Shown: in pieces, positions 1 to 14,420 of the stretch
Layout: every line of letters starts with the position of its first letter
Position numbering within the stretch: the first letter of the stretch is position 1
NCBI RefSeq assembly: GCF_002078875.1
Contig: NC_034412.1
Coordinates: forward strand, 76,773,458-76,837,457
From: Numida meleagris
Taxonomy: Eukaryota; Chordata; Aves; Galliformes; Numididae
Length of the DNA: 64,000 nucleotides
Direction: 5' to 3'
Translations under genes and position numbers: made by a program
Notes under the pieces: generated by a model
Told to the model about the DNA's origin: nothing
The model's input: the letters and a program-made list of their open reading frames with translations, nothing else
Database searches by the model: none

Positions 1-3000
1 TATGTAATTATTTGATATGCCCACATACAATAACTCTGTCCAAGGAATAGCTTAATCTTTAGAAATGTACTTCTAAGATCTTTAAACTACACTCTCTGAA
101 TAACTAAAGAGAGAAATAACCAGATGAATGGAAAAAGATGTGCCATGTACTGTTAATTCATTTTCCTTAAGTAGAATATATCTAACAAAAGTGGTTTTAC
201 AAAAGTTTGCTAATACAAAATCAGTTATTATTACAAATTAGTCAACCATGATACCATAACTTTTGCTATAGTAAATTATTGTTGTGGTCACCAAATGATG
301 TTTAGCCTCCAGTAGAAAGTTGAAATTAGAAAAATGTAGGATGGTCTGTCTCCTTGAAATTGAAAATATAATGCAGAGCTTTCCTTAAAATCTTTGCTTG
401 AATGGTTTGTCTACTGCAAAATGCAGAAGTGAGGTTGCTGAGTTAAGGGCACTGCATCAAGAGCTGATTAATAGCCTCTGAGTGAGCGAATATGTGTCTG
501 CTATCCTACAGCAAAGGCCATATGTTACACTATCACTTTCATTCCAAACTGCATCTTAGCCCAGTGACAAGAATAATTTCTGACAAGCAAGGAAATCGTC
601 TAATACAAGAGATATCATAATTTGCAACAGCAGAATTGCTGAATGACCTACAGACCCAAGACTTACTCTTAGGCAATGTACTAAGGCTTCATCTAATAGT
701 GCCAGTGTTTGTCATCTCTGAAAAGAGCTGTAGAAAATGTCATTCAAAGTCAGTGCTTTAGAGTGCTGATTGTGAGATGTAAATTAATGCATCTTCTTCC
801 AGATCAAAGAAGCTCATGGTAGATATCTAAGAGGCACAATAAATGATGAAAATAGCTTTCGCTGCAAAAATAATCCATTGGAGAAAGTGTTGGAAACAGT
901 ACTACATTTAGAACTGAACTACAAATTTTAAGATGTCATTATATTGCTTGCAGCAAATAAGGTCTATTTGGTTTTAAATCATACCTGTTACAATAAATAC
1001 TATTAGTGAATATGCAGTTTCTTCAGTTTCTCACCATGTTGTTTCTTTTCCCAAAAGACATAATATTTAATATAACAAATCAAGAGGAATTAAAAAAAAA
1101 ATAGTTTTTAAAATGTTAGAAACTGAAAACCAGTCAGAGAAATTGAACTTATGCATATTCCAGTGAATGTAGTCCCTGAAATAATATCTAAAATTGAAAG
1201 AGGCAGTAAAGATATTATTTGGCTAAACTGAGAATGTAATTAGGAAATTCTAAAGCATTTGCCTTAAGTTAACCCAGTAGTTCGGATTTGGTCTTTTTGT
1301 AACATCAATTTGTCTTGTATGCTTCACAGAACTTTGGCTATTTAGAAGGTTGAACAGTCTTACAAGGACTTGGGTATCTCTCTTTCAGGTTTGTCTACAA
1401 ACACAGACATTAAAATATAGAAAACTAAGCAGATATTCTATAACTTGCTAATCTGTATCCTGTTTCAGACTAGCTGATTTTAATTCTGAAGTCAGTGAGA
1501 ATGTCATGATTATAACAGGATATATTGATCAGAATAAGGAATGTTTATCATAAGATTTCGCTTGTACTAATTTTTGCAGGCATAAATATGCACCGAAATC
1601 CCAGTACCTCTGAAAAGACATAGGCTCACTCAAATTTTATAAACCTCTGAAGAAAATATAAACACACAAGTCTGCTGCTTCCCTTTACCACCTTTTGCCC
1701 ACTTCCCGTCATGTTTTGTGGTAAAAATAAATACATTATTTGTGTCTAAAGTAGGAAAAAATTGAAATCCAGAAGGCGTTCGTTGTTGTTTCTGCTGGTG
1801 AGGAAAGATCAGGGACAGAGGGCTGTCAGAATGGAAAAGAAAGTGGTTTACTGGAATTCTCCATCCTGAGTTGAGTGCCAAGGCTACACATAATTCATAG
1901 TTATGCTGTTAATGCTCCATCAGATGGAAGTATAACCTTCAAGCTGATAGGAAACTGTGTAAGTTAGCTAAGTATTCATTACAAAGAAGAGAGTTGGGCA
2001 GATTTAAGAGGCTTACTGGAGAGATGAAGGCACCTGTTTAGGGCCATTCAGGAGCTTCCATCTGTGTAACATCCTGGTTTTCTGATTCTGAACTTGATTT
2101 TACCATGTGTGAAGCCAGAGCAGGTGTGCTATTCTCTAAATAGTGATATTATAGCCAGCTGTAATGGCTATGACATATGGGATTTACATTCAAAGCCAAA
2201 CTCTGCTTGCTATGGAGAAGGATCTTTCACTATTTCTTTGTCAATTGCTATAAAAAACAGGAGATATCCTGACAGACTTCTGTACCATTGCATGTGGCCT
2301 GACTTCTGCAAATACCATTTAGCAAAGGATTTGATCCTGCATGAGACCAAGATGCCTTTGGCCTCAGGTGGCAGCCCAGGACTGATCTTCAGTACACATG
2401 GTGGATGAATTCCCCCAAGTATATTCAAAGAGCTGGGCTTCATATTTACTGTAATTCTGTTCCTCTAAAATGGGAAGTAACACTTCTCTGCTTAGCTCAC
2501 AAGATCATTCTTAGGATAAATTAAGCATTGTAATTTGTGCTGCAGCCAAAAGTTAGTGTTTCAGTGCCAATCAATAATGGCTGAATAAAACAATCTATAG
2601 ACCCTGAATTCATTGACAGTGTAGTGTTTAAGGAATGTTAAATGTCTTAGAGAGTTCAGGACAAACACTCCAACAAGAAGCCAATTGCAGTAACTCGCTG
2701 AGAAAAGGAGTAAGCAGAAAGTGTCTTGAATTTTGCCTGGTTCCTAAACTCCTTTGTACTCCTACATTATATGCACAAAATATAGTAAACAACTTATGCG
2801 CTTGCCCTAATGGTGGGAGATGTGATGCTTCCAAATCAAGTATCTACTGTGCAAGGTCCCAGACTTGTAAAATCTGACTGTTAGAGCAAGCGTGTCCAGT
2901 CTTACCAGCAGAATTTTTACATGGTTAGTCAACATTGGTGTGACGTGCACAAAAAGCTTTTTGAAATGGAACTTTTGTCTGGAATCTTTGTCATACAAAG

Positions 3001-4794
3001 GATGCAACCCACTGTCACTCTTCTTCTGCAAGATGACTATCAACCATCTTTTATTTACATCTTTTATTATTAAGGTTCCTTCAGAAAATATATTGGCTGG
3101 TGTGTCATGTATGCACTGCATATATTTAATAGTCTATACAGCATTGATAATAGTACTGGCATATTTCTAGTATTTAAAAGTCTCCTTCAAAAACGCTTAC
3201 CTACTTAAATATCCACCCTTAGACTTCATGAAAGCAGAATGCATAGAAAAAGGCACATATTGAGAAATGATGGGAAACAATGTATTTTTATTTAACTTTC
3301 TGACATAGATATATCCAATGAAGAAGCATTGAGGATCTTCTCACTGTACCAAAATAATTTCCTTAGGGAGTTGAGTAATTTCATAGTAGCTTATTCCCTT
3401 TCTGAAAGACAGTGATTACTGCATAGACTGGTACATAAAAAATGGGAAAAACAGCAGGCTTCATCAGTTTCAAAGGAGTCAGCAATACTGATGTTCCAAA
3501 CTGTAAAAATGTGTCAGCAATGACACTGAGTAGGATAAGAAAAGTATACATTTAATATACACCTAATATTTATGTACAGTATGACTTCTTTTCAGTTTAC
3601 CTGTATTTTCATTGAATTGGAAGAATTTCTTCTTTCACTTTGTCTTCAGAAAAGCAGCTTTTATTTAGTTTTCATCTCATCTGTAATTCTGAGTTTCAGT
3701 GCCATCAGCTAAAGTAATAAAAATTTCTGCCTGAAAACGTATTTTAAAGAGAATACTCCCAAAATTCAAACCTTTAATTTATCAAGGTTCAAGATTTAAA
3801 TAAAACCTCCCCTGATTTGAATCGTATGAATTCACAAGCAATTCTTTGAAAATACAGTAGCTTCACAAATAAAAAAAATATATATACGGAAAACAGATAT
3901 GTTTCTTGAAATGGGAAACTCACTTGTTCCCTAAGGCATGGCAAATGTTACTTTAAAGTTCACTTGTTCACTCTTTCCTAAACACAGAACAAACGGTTGT
4001 ATTTAAGGCAGTTCATCTAACTCTTTCCTGCTGAATGAAACACCTGCAAGAAAAAAAATACATTTCACTCATCTGGAACAAAATTAATTAGTAGAGCTAA
4101 ACAGAAATTGGAATTTCTTCTTTCTAAAAGAACCTTCATTTATGGATTTGAGTTTTGTTTCAATTTAGGAGAAAATATTGGACTAGGAAGAAGGGCATGA
4201 AATAAGAACTCTGAAGAATCTTGTTTTATTAATCGCTACTATGATGTGGCAGGTGCATTTGGTGACTACATGGTCTAACTTTTTCTTAGATCATAGCTGT
4301 AGACTAACTGAGAAAAAAGAAAAAAGAAAAATCAGTTTAGGAATATAGTTTGAAGAATGTTTATTTCCATTAAGACTCTTGTATTAGGAATACATATATG
4401 CTATCCTTTTCAAAGTTGAAGAAAGATGTGTTCAAACGGTGATTTTTCATTGCATTTAAGTTTAGTGGGTGATTTCAACGTTCCCTATTAAAGTGTACTG
4501 TCTTAATAATTGAATGTTCCTTTTCAATTCTTATAGTGGATGAAATAGTCATGACTATTTTAGGGGAACCTCTTCTGCTTCACGCTAAAAGAAAATAGGG
4601 GTATGCATATATTATCCACAATCAACCGACAGCTGGTAAATTCTATGTGTAAACCAGAAATCTGACTGAAAACTTCTTGTATTGCTCTGAATGTTTTAAA
4701 TTACTGCGATCGCATGCAAGAGTATTTGCAAAGTTTTCAAAGAGATCTTGACAGACTATAGGTCTGCGAAATCACCAACTGCATTTAGTTTAAC
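1..4794. other. gene-free AT-rich stretch
   Basis: No frame here has exon-like context or family similarity. The frames of 60-104 residues at about 1.6-3.2 kb overlap on both strands, as chance frames do. No transposon is recognisable. Confidence 0.6.
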
Positions 4795-5325
4795 AAAAGT
4801 GCTGGATTCTGAACCTGGGATGGAGCAACCTCGGATGTATGTAGAGACTGAGGGATAAGAAGCTGTAGAGCAGCCCCGTGGAAAGGGATCTGGAGTTCTG
4901 GTTGACAGCAAGTTGATCGTGAGTCAGCAGTGTGCCCTGGCAGCTGAAAGAACCCCAACTGTACCCTTGGGTACACCAGGCCCAGCACTGCCATTGAGGG
5001 AGGGGAAGGGTTATCACACTCTGATCTGTGCTTTGTGGTCTCACCTTGAGCATTTTGTGTAGTTTCGGGCACTACAATGTAAGAAGGACAGAAAACTATT
5101 AGAGAGCGTCCAAGCGAGGGTAACAAAGGCAGTGAATGGTCTGGAGGACAAGGTGTATGAGGAGTGGCTGAGGTTCTCTGGTTTGTTCAGTCCAGAGAAC
5201 AACAGACTGAGGGATTGCCTAACAGCAGCCTACAGCTCCTCATGAGGGGAGTGGAGGGGCAGTGTTGATCTCTTGAAAGCAACAGGACCCAAGGGAACGG
5301 CATGGAGCTGTGTAGGGGACAAGAT
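4795..5325 (+). mobile_element. CR1 LINE fragment, 3'-truncated
   Basis: Corresponds to the C-terminal part of CR1 ORF2 and early 3' sequence. Recognisable blocks are gcagccccgtggaaagggat, gtcagcagtgtgccctggca, ctcaccttgagcattttgtg and aggagtggctgaggttctct, the last from the end of the reverse-transcriptase protein. The frame is broken. Homology ends near 5325 without the CR1 3' end and its short tail repeats, so the 3' part was lost after insertion. The 113-residue minus-strand frame across it is a shadow. Confidence 0.85.
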
Positions 5326-8300
5326 TTGATAAAATTGAATTCACATCTAATGTTACTACAAAAACTCTAATAACATATCAGATGCATCAGAGCAGTAATA
5401 ATCTACATTTTGTCAGACTCTAAATAATCCAGACAAACTGGAAAGCCTACAATTCTTGTTTGTACTAGTTTTGGAAAAAATTAAATGATGAGCAAAACAA
5501 AGTGCCTGGCTTTGTTCTAGAAACTGATCAAGCTCCTTGTTGGTGGAAAGCTCTTACTGATTTTAGTGAGATTTCCATCAGTGTTACAGAATCTGCTTCC
5601 TTTCACCTAGTATGAGATGATTCCTCGCTACTGTGAACAACATAATGCAATTACACGTACTGCGTTTAAAGGTCTAAAACTTTATGTATGTAAACACATA
5701 AAAGTTAGGTAACTAGCAAAGGTACAAACTAAAGGGATAAAAAGAATTTTCAATGGCAGGCATAAATAAACAAGGTAATGGAAAATTAAGCTGTGTTGCT
5801 GACTCATCCACATGTTTAGCTTTGTTATAAAATGGCTGAATTATTTAATTAATATAACTCTTCTGACTTGCATTTCCTGGATGTGTTATTAATCACTGCT
5901 GTTCAAATTCTTATTTTAACAGCACTTGTTACAGCTCTGTAAGTTCATAGATCTGCTAGTTAGAACGATTCCACATTGAAAGGATGTATTAGGAAACTCA
6001 GAGGTTATTTAAATAGAATATAGATGCATATTTTGTTGCACAGGTACTTGTTATGCTGTATAGTAATCAGAAGTTCATTACAAGGTCAGATCTAGATAGA
6101 ACAGTTCAGAAGGTGTTCAGTGCACTATATCACTTTTCTATTATTATTATTCACACTTAGCTGTACAAGATAATTAACATTTAATTGTTTATGAGTCCCT
6201 AGAGTCAAGTAAACATCTACATTTTATGTGTTCATGCCAGTTTGTACAGTTAAGATCAGTTTAGTGGCCGTGCATTAGAAGAAGCTATGGTGGCTTGCAA
6301 AACAAATAGCTTTTAGCATCTGCTGTTCAAAAACTATAGCAGGAAAATTGTATCCCCAGTCATCACAGTATTTTCATGTTTTGCTATTCAGAAAAACCGC
6401 TTGTGACCTTTTCTGGATAATGATGTCCCATTATTGGACCATGTCATGGGAAACCATTAAATCCTTCACAGCTAGCGAATGAAATGTTTTTGTGATATCT
6501 TCAGAGAAATCCAGCTGCATCATGATCTAATTTTGTTTGTTTTTTCTTTCTTACGTTCCAAGCTCTTAGCAAAATGGGAGATGCTTTGCATGATAGGAGA
6601 TTTCCAGCCAGAATGCTTCTCATAACAATAATAGACAAGGTCAGCTATAAGAAAAACATTTTAATGGCTATCCGCATTGCTCTTTTTCCGTATCAGCCAT
6701 AGAGCATTTTGTGACAGCTTTGGAATTGTAGAAGGAGAAGATCTATTTTCATCCTAACTCTCACAGAGACTAGAGATACAGAAATTTGTAATAAGACTGA
6801 TCACTCCTATCTTGTTGTATTAGAATAATACATTGCAAAACTAATTCTTGCTAATTTACAGTTATATCAAACTTCTATAAAAGAAAGGTAACCTTACAGT
6901 AGATGTAAAATACAAGAATGTTATTCCTGATTGTAACAGTCATCCTAGCATGGAATAATTGCAAAGAGTAATGAGTCAGATTTCTAACTGGCAAAATTTT
7001 CAAGGTACGGAAATCCCTTTTCATTTGAAATCTGTATGAAAAGTCAGTTAAGAGCAAAAAACCCCAAACAAATCTTAAAAAAAAAAAAAAAAAAAAAACA
7101 GTTTTTGAGATGTTTCTCCAGCTATTACTTAAAAGTTTTGTTTCAGTTATTTACATGTGATTGTTAAAATATAATCAGCTTAAATCTTTAACAGTGAAGT
7201 TGACTTTTGAAGAGAACAAGAAAAAAGTTGTTTATATGAAAAATAACAGCCCATTATTCTGATGAGCTTTGAATTATCAACTGGTTCAAACAGACCTCTG
7301 TAAGACGTTTAATCACTGATAAAATCCTTCACATAATTCCACAAAATTCTTTTTCTGCTCTGTGAGAAATAAAAACTATTTTTAAAAGAATTCTGGGACC
7401 TTTTTGGGAAGAATAAGTTTTTTTTTGTTTTTTTTCCCTGAATGATGTAATGCTCATGCGGAAATGATGAACATTAGTCTGATATCTCTTTGGTAGAGCA
7501 CAGCATGACAATATATAATCTGTATCAAATTTACCATGGTGTTGTAATGATTCAATATCATGTACAGATCCCTTTAAATTTAGATTATATCTTTGAAGAA
7601 TGTACAGAAATGTAATTGGCCAGCTCTCTTTTGTGCTACAGTTGATATGGTTAATTTCAACGTGGGCCAATCAATTACGCTAGATTCTAACTGAACAAAT
7701 TTAATCATACTTCCTGCAGAGCAGAGTTAAAATCTTTCCCCTTACTTGCTTGTAATTTAAAACAATGAACAAAAGTAATGAGAAAAGGGATTTAAGTAAT
7801 ATTTTTTTTTTTTCTGAGAGGTGATGTCCAGAGAGACCAATGACCTCATATTATTCTCCTGACAAGAGCCAACTTTCAGTGTACTTCAGTCCTCAAAAAC
7901 TATAACTCCATAAACCAAAACCTGTAATGCAAAATATTGGCTGATGGGGCAGAATATCATACCATTTTGTTCATGCTTTAACCAAGGTCAGAAAGAGCAT
8001 GTAACATATGAGCATCATAAAATATCTTTTAAGGACAGTTATGTCTAAACTAGAGGCATTCTGACAAGGAAGAAACACAACCTAATTCATTTAAGATGGA
8101 AGCCCATAGGGAAAGATATTTGTTTATTAACCAAATTTTACTTTTTTTTTATAAAGGCATTGAGCAAATTTTGATGGTCATGACAGTTTTATTTCCTCCA
8201 ATATTAAAACTCTTAAACTTTTACTGTTTTCCTTAGTTGAATGTAAAAATGAAAAACATTATTAAATATGTATACCAATAAGATAAATTTCCATTCAACT

Positions 8301-11300
8301 TGCTCTCATCCATATTATTTATTTTCAGGACAATAAATTACTATTATTTTTTAAGTTCTCACAAATAAAAATTGTAGGGCTTTTTTATATACTATTTTTA
8401 TATTTCCATTTTGAAAAATTGAATACAAGAAACATAAGTATACATTTATGGGTTTAAATATATGGAGAAAATTAGAAATTAAAGTAGGAAACTGAACATT
8501 TTTGCAAACTGGAAGCAGCAATAGACCAAAAAAGAGATGAAATGAAAGTCATGAAGGAGAGATATTTTCATCCTAATTTTTCACTTCTGCATAAAGCTCT
8601 TGATAAAGCTCACATTTTTAATGTAATGATGTAAATGTGCCCTTTCAAGTTCTAGATTTGTTCACTGTTCAAAAAAAACCAGTTCAAAAATACAATTCAA
8701 AAATAAGTTAGTAGAATTTGGTACTGTAAGAAGAAATATGACCTCCACATCTCAATTTTGTCATCATAGATACACTCTTGCAAAAATTAGTTAGAAATAG
8801 AAAGAAATAGTATTTCAGTTTCAGTTAAAATAAAAAGCAGTAAATTACACTGGTGAAACGGTCCAAGGGGAGCAGATGTGTTTGCTGTTTGCCTCTTTAC
8901 AATGAGTGGAAAGTAGGTATAAAACTAACACATAATGAAATCAAAACAGAAGACTGCTGCCTTTGAGAATTCAGTACCTGGGAAGGCATTTCCTATAATT
9001 TATACTTATCCTTCTAAAAACTTCTAAGTAACTTAAAACTTAGTTTTAAATTCATGAGTCTTTTTCAGATCCCAAAGATCTGTTTCAGCCCAATCTGCCT
9101 TGTATGTATTACAAGTTGCATTAAATGAAATGCTTTTCATATAAATTCTTTAACGAGTTTGATATGGTAAAGGTGAACAAAGCACACAATATCAATAGCA
9201 CAACTGAGTTTTACAGAAAATACAGAGACCAACATTCTTACCTTATTTCAGAAAAAAAGAGCTGTAGGATAACACTACATCTCCTTTCAGATAAATCATC
9301 ACCCCTGCAGAGCAATCCAACTCAGTCATGCTACTGTGATTATGCCCAGCTATGGCATCAGTTCCACAAGGACCTTTCAATCGAAGTGCATTAGCTGCTG
9401 AATGTATGGCATGCATTTTCAGTTTGTCCAAGCCACTTGGGCTTACTGTATGTGTAAAGTACCATTGCTTGCCTGAGCAAGTCAAACTCCTCAAATCAAG
9501 GATGGGTTTCCTTTGAAACTGTCCTTTTCAAGACTTCCTGTAACTGAAGATGTTTGAATCCCAGAAATCTAGGCCACTTGCTTAAGTCAATGTCTCTACC
9601 ACAAAGGAAGTCTAGCCTGAAGCCCTGGAAATATGGTCTTGCCTTTGCTATTAACAAGTCAAAGGCTTTGTATTAATGTAGCCTACAGCCCTCAAGGACT
9701 TGTCAGGCTTTGTCTGGACTTGTCTGGGTCTTCTGGAACTCTCTTACTAGCAATAGCTTTCTAATGACAAGGTGACTATTATTTTATCTGCTTCTAGCTT
9801 AGTTTTGTATGTTTTTATGGTGTGACGCCTTATAATAACTATCTATTAATAATAGATAGCAGTCATCACTTGTTCCCTGTGTAGAGTGAACCAGAATAAA
9901 AATGTAGTGGAGTGCAAGTGTGGCATGCTAGCAAAGGCCTTCAAAGAACAGGCAGAGGCTCCAGAGGTATTAATAAAAGTCCCAAATGATCAATTATTAG
10001 TTAAGGAACAAAATTTTGGGAATTGGGTAGAACTGATCTTAGGGCAACAAAGAGATCAAAGGGCAATTTCCATCATCCGTAAATTACAAACATAGTAAAA
10101 CTGAAATTGAACATGCAATTACAAAATACTGACTGAACATGTGGCAAGTGGAGAGAACTAAAACCTGCATGAAAATGAACCCAGACCCAGGTGCAATAAA
10201 AGTGATTCTCCATCAAAATCATACACTTATTGGTGAAGAACTTGTGAAATCATAATTCACCATAGTAACATACTGGAAAGCTCAACATAACAATAGAGAA
10301 AGGGGGAGATATGAGATTAATTACAATTTTAATTACTGTTATTCAAAATGACCTTTAATAGGGTCATTGACTATAAATCTATAAAATGTCATAGATGATG
10401 AGCTGAACAGCTAGGGTAATTCTATAAATGTGTTATGATCTGTAATCTTTACAGCTTTGGCTATTTCATTTAAAAATATATGCAAAGGTTTTATTAGCTG
10501 CAAAATGTAAATCTTCGTTCCATAATGCTTATTGGATTCAAGGTCATCAATAAGATTTCTTGAATGTGTGAAATGAGGAGATTTTTAGGCATATATTACA
10601 TAAAGTCTTTTTTCAATAGTGTGGTACATCTCTAAATTACCCTCACCTTAGCAACCCTTCTGACAGTTTGGATGCGGCTATTATGAATTACCATGCATCT
10701 AGACTCTTGATGTCAGAGAGCTCGAAGGCCATGAAACTTCTCACGAAGTAAGTTCTTCACTGGCTTATAGCACAAGACCTATATGAGACCTGTGCTTTAA
10801 CAGAACGACTTCTTGTACCCGCCCATCACTGTTAATGATGTGTAATTTATGGAAATAGTAGATAGTAATTCCGAATCAGCAAAACTGCAGCTAATAATGT
10901 TAAAATGTATCATATCAGGTTGATGTCAGATTTATAACAAATATGATTGGCAAGTAAATTTTCTCCTATCAACAACCGTCAGCATTCAGTCTATACAGTA
11001 ACACACTTAAAAGATTTGTTTAAAATGTATTCTGTTTTTTATTAATAAAGGCATCTCTAATAATTCTTGAACAAAAATATATTCAATAATTGAATGTTTT
11101 GCATTATATTTTAGTATTTTAATTTTTAGCCTGTGAACTAAGTAAGATCACAAATTAATAGTAGGAAGTAACTGGTAGGAAGACCCAGGTACTGGTAAAG
11201 GACAATACCCTGTTTGCTTGTTTTTAATTTGTTTTTTTTTTCTTTATATCTTGACATTTTGTTGTCATCTATTTTAATCATGTCAGTGATCAAAATAAAC

Positions 11301-12679
11301 AAGTAAATAAGTAAACTGCTATTCATACTACACAGGTTTTCTATGAAGGTTGTGTGAATTGAAGTTTTTTTTTTTTTAAACATGAGAAAGGGTTTCTGCA
11401 TTCTCACTGATTTTATACCTAAAGTAACCTAAAATGAAATCAGCTTACAAATACAAAGTTCAAAACAAAGCAAAACTATACACTGTAAGCTGCTCTTCTA
11501 AGTTTTAAGAATATCTGTGTTAAATGAGTGTAATTTTTTTTTAAGACACATAAGTCTAAGTACTGGAGGGAAGCAATGTTTTGAAATGAAAAGCCTGATT
11601 CAACCACTTACTTTTTCAGGGTAAAAAAAGCTCTTATGGAACTAGGTTACACATCATATTTCTACTCTTCATTTCCGAAGTACTCCTTCACTGACTTCGT
11701 AATGAAAAGCTGAGTATCATCAGAATGTGCAGTACATAGGAAAGTTTATATATCTCTCTGCAGTGTATATTGGATAGATGACGACAATGCTTTAAATACA
11801 TCTCATTCTGAATTTGACCACAGTACAGAAATGTCTAGCATAGGTAAATCATCAAATATCCATTTTTGTTGCATTTACCAAATCTTTTCTATTTACAATT
11901 TTTCGTATTTGTTTGTATATAGTCTGAAGTTTGTTGTACCAATATGCATGCAAAACAGCAGAAGTAAAATTCTCATATAGCTTATCAAAAGAACTTCAAT
12001 TACATGAATTACACATCATAATATTAAATATTCAGGACTGACATATGTACTCAAACTGTGCGAAATATGGTAAGGATCTTTAAAATGAATCATGATATCC
12101 ATAATTTTGGGCTGTGCTGAGAAGACAAATGTCTTCAATGATGACAGTGGAATAGACAAAATATGGCACTGATGGAATGAAGCAGATTGCTCAAGCAGCT
12201 TGACTGACTGACTGTATCAGATATCGCTAGTCTGGAATGATCTACAGCAGAAAGGAATTCCAGTATTCATCTGGTTACTGTAGAACTCAGCTGCTTCAGG
12301 ACTGGGAATCTGAAGCTTCTGAAAGTTTAAAAGGAGAAGGTGATATTTGCAATGAAGTATGTATGCGCACTGAGACAAAATTCAAAAGCCAAACCTTCAC
12401 TGTGTTTTTGTTGTTGCTGTTCTTGTTTGCTTGCTTGCTTCTGGGAAATATGGATTGCCAGTAGAACCAAACATTAAGAGATCAGTGGATTCACAAGAAG
12501 TCAAAGCTGGATAGTTTTCAAGTAATATGCTGTTGGCACAATACGGAGGTAAACTGGAGGGAGTTCTATGGCTTGTAATATTGCACCTAGCAAAATAACC
12601 TAATATCATCTGGTCCTGAAATTCCTTTCCATAGTTGATTTATTTCTGTTTATTTCATTGTGTTGTTTAGGGTGGTGAT
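5326..12679. other. gene-free AT-rich stretch
   Basis: Holds A- and T-runs and a 10-bp-arm palindrome at 9839-9859 (CTATCTATTA...TAATAGATAG). A 69-residue frame at 9886-10095 is preceded by no start context I trust and matches nothing I know. The rest is featureless to me. Confidence 0.6.
7077..7098. repeat. poly(A) run, 22 bases
   Basis: Uninterrupted A22. No retrocopy or element body is recognisable on either side. Confidence 0.9.
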
Positions 12680-13797
12680 ATGGGACAACCAGCATGATTT
12701 CATTAAGGGCAAGTCCCGCCTGGCCAATCTTGTTTCTTTTTATGATGATGTAACTGCATCAGCAGAAAAGGGAAGAGCCCCTGATGTCATGGACATATCT
12801 GGACTACGGTGAGACCTCTGACACTGTCCCTCGTAATATCTTTCTCTCCAAACTGGAAAGATACAAATGTGATGGGTTGACTGTTCTATGGACAAGGAAC
12901 TGGTTGCAAGATTGTACCCAGAGAGTGGTGGTCACTGGCTCAATGTCTGGATGGAAATCGGTGACAAATAGTGTCACTCGAGGGTCAGTACTGGGACCAG
13001 TGCTCTTTAATATCTTCATCAATGACATTGACAGTGGGATCGAGTGTATGCTCAGCATGTTTGTAGAGGACAGCAAGCTGTGTGGTGCACTCGACATGCC
13101 TGAGAGACAGGATGCCATTCAGGCAGGCTGAAGCAGTGGGCTCAGGTGAACCTCATGAGGTTCAACAAATCCAAGTGCAAGGTCTTGTACCTGGGTTGTG
13201 GCAACCTCTGCTATCAGTACAAGCTGGGGGATGTAAGGTTGGAGTACAGCCCTGCTGAAAAAGACTTGGCGGTACTGGCCAGCTTGTCATCCACCAGTAA
13301 TGTACCCTCACAGCCTAGAAAGCCAACTGTATCCCAGGCTGCATCAAAAAAAACATGGTCAGCAGGTTGAGGGAGGTGATCTTGCCCCTCTATTCTGTGC
13401 TAGTGAGAGTTAATCTGGAGTACTGTGTCCAGATGTAGAGACCTCAGTACAGGAGAGTTGTGCACCTGCTTGAACACATCCAGAGGAGGGCCACAAAAAT
13501 GATCCAAGGGATGGAACATCTCTCCTATGAGGACCAGCTGAGAGAGATGGGGCTGTTCAGCCTGGAGAAGAGTGGCCTTTCAGTATCTAAAGACGGGCTA
13601 TAAGAAGGAAGGGGACAGACTCTTTGGCAGGGTCTGTTGTAATAGGGAAATGGTTTCAAACTAAAAGAGGGGTGATTTGGATTGGACATAAGGAAGAAGT
13701 TTTTTACAATAAGGGTGGTGAGGCACTGGTACAGGTTGCCCAGGGATGATGTGGAAGCCCTGTCCTTGGAGACATTCAAAGTCAGGCTGAACTAAGC
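12680..13797 (+). mobile_element. CR1 LINE fragment with broken reverse-transcriptase ORF
   Basis: The longest CR1 piece in the window, about 1.1 kb. Three frames in succession carry reverse-transcriptase text: DFIKGKSRLANLVSFYDDVT-like (about 12690-12750), then GSVLGPVLFNIFINDIDSG (about 12985-13035), then NLMRFNKSKCKVLYLG (about 13149-13195), followed by LEHLSYEDQLREMGLFSLE-like text near 13515-13570. The catalytic F/Y-A-D-D block reads F-V-E-D, so it is inactive even apart from the frameshifts and stops. It ends near 13797 without the ATTCTATG-type tail. Only about the last quarter of a full-length CR1 is present. Confidence 0.9.
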
Positions 13798-14324
13798 TCT
13801 GAGCTAGCCACTGTTTTCCTCATTAGAAATAAGAATTTAACCTAAACCTCTTGCTTTAGTCCTTCTCTGCTGCTAACACCATATTCAAAATCTACACCAA
13901 TGCAGTGAGTTGGCATATTATTCTTGGACTGTACCATAAAATCAATAGGAACTGGCTGACTTGAATAAGCAAAGCATCAGGACTGCAGTGAATACCTATA
14001 AAGCCTTTAACAATGTTTTCAACCTGTATTAGAGAAGCACTGTTTTAAAATATATACTGAGAGAATAAAGCATGCTACTTCTCATAGACTGTCGGTCTTT
14101 TAGTGAACAGAAAGTTTAAGTGAACCAGTGAAAGGCAATTTATAAGGACAAAGTGGGCAAGTTTTTGTAGGACTAACTAGCAGTGATTTAGATCAAAGTA
14201 TAAAGAAACAGCAAGTACAGGAATGTGTCTAAAATGCTATCTTCTTTCAGGATTTTTGTAAGAGAGAAATCTACAGTTAGGAAACTTATCTCAAAGGTAG
14301 AGATATAAAGCCTACAATAGTGGT

Positions 14325-14420
14325 ACTCTACACAATAGCCTAGTGACTGGAACACACACCTAGAAATGAAAAATCCAGGTTCAGTTCCCGTTCCAGCAGA
14401 ATGTCCTGTTTTCCAGATAA
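14325..14420 (+). mobile_element. ancient tRNA-derived SINE remnant
   Basis: Contains a good RNA polymerase III A box (tagcctagtga, 14336-14346) and B box (ggttcagttcc, 14378-14388) with tRNA-like spacing, followed by ccagcagaatgtcctgtttt-type body sequence. This matches the general layout of old amniote tRNA-SINEs. It does not fold as an intact tRNA (no paired acceptor stem seen), so I do not call a tRNA gene. Family assignment is uncertain. Confidence 0.5.

Noticed and set aside
4785..5126. 113-residue minus-strand frame
   Set aside because: Shadow of the sense CR1 at 4795-5325.
7077..7098. A22 run as the tail of a processed pseudogene
   Set aside because: No gene-like sequence precedes it on either strand and no target-site duplication is visible.
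9886..10095. 69-residue frame, at first suspected to be a retroviral gag remnant
   Set aside because: No diagnostic motif is present and there is no adjoining LTR or pol sequence.
12784..13131. 115-residue + strand frame resembling a reverse transcriptase
   Set aside because: It is a broken part of the CR1 element with a dead catalytic block; reported as a mobile element, not a host gene.
14336..14400. Possible tRNA gene (A and B boxes present)
   Set aside because: No paired acceptor stem or anticodon arm can be drawn and no T-run terminator follows; a SINE remnant fits better.
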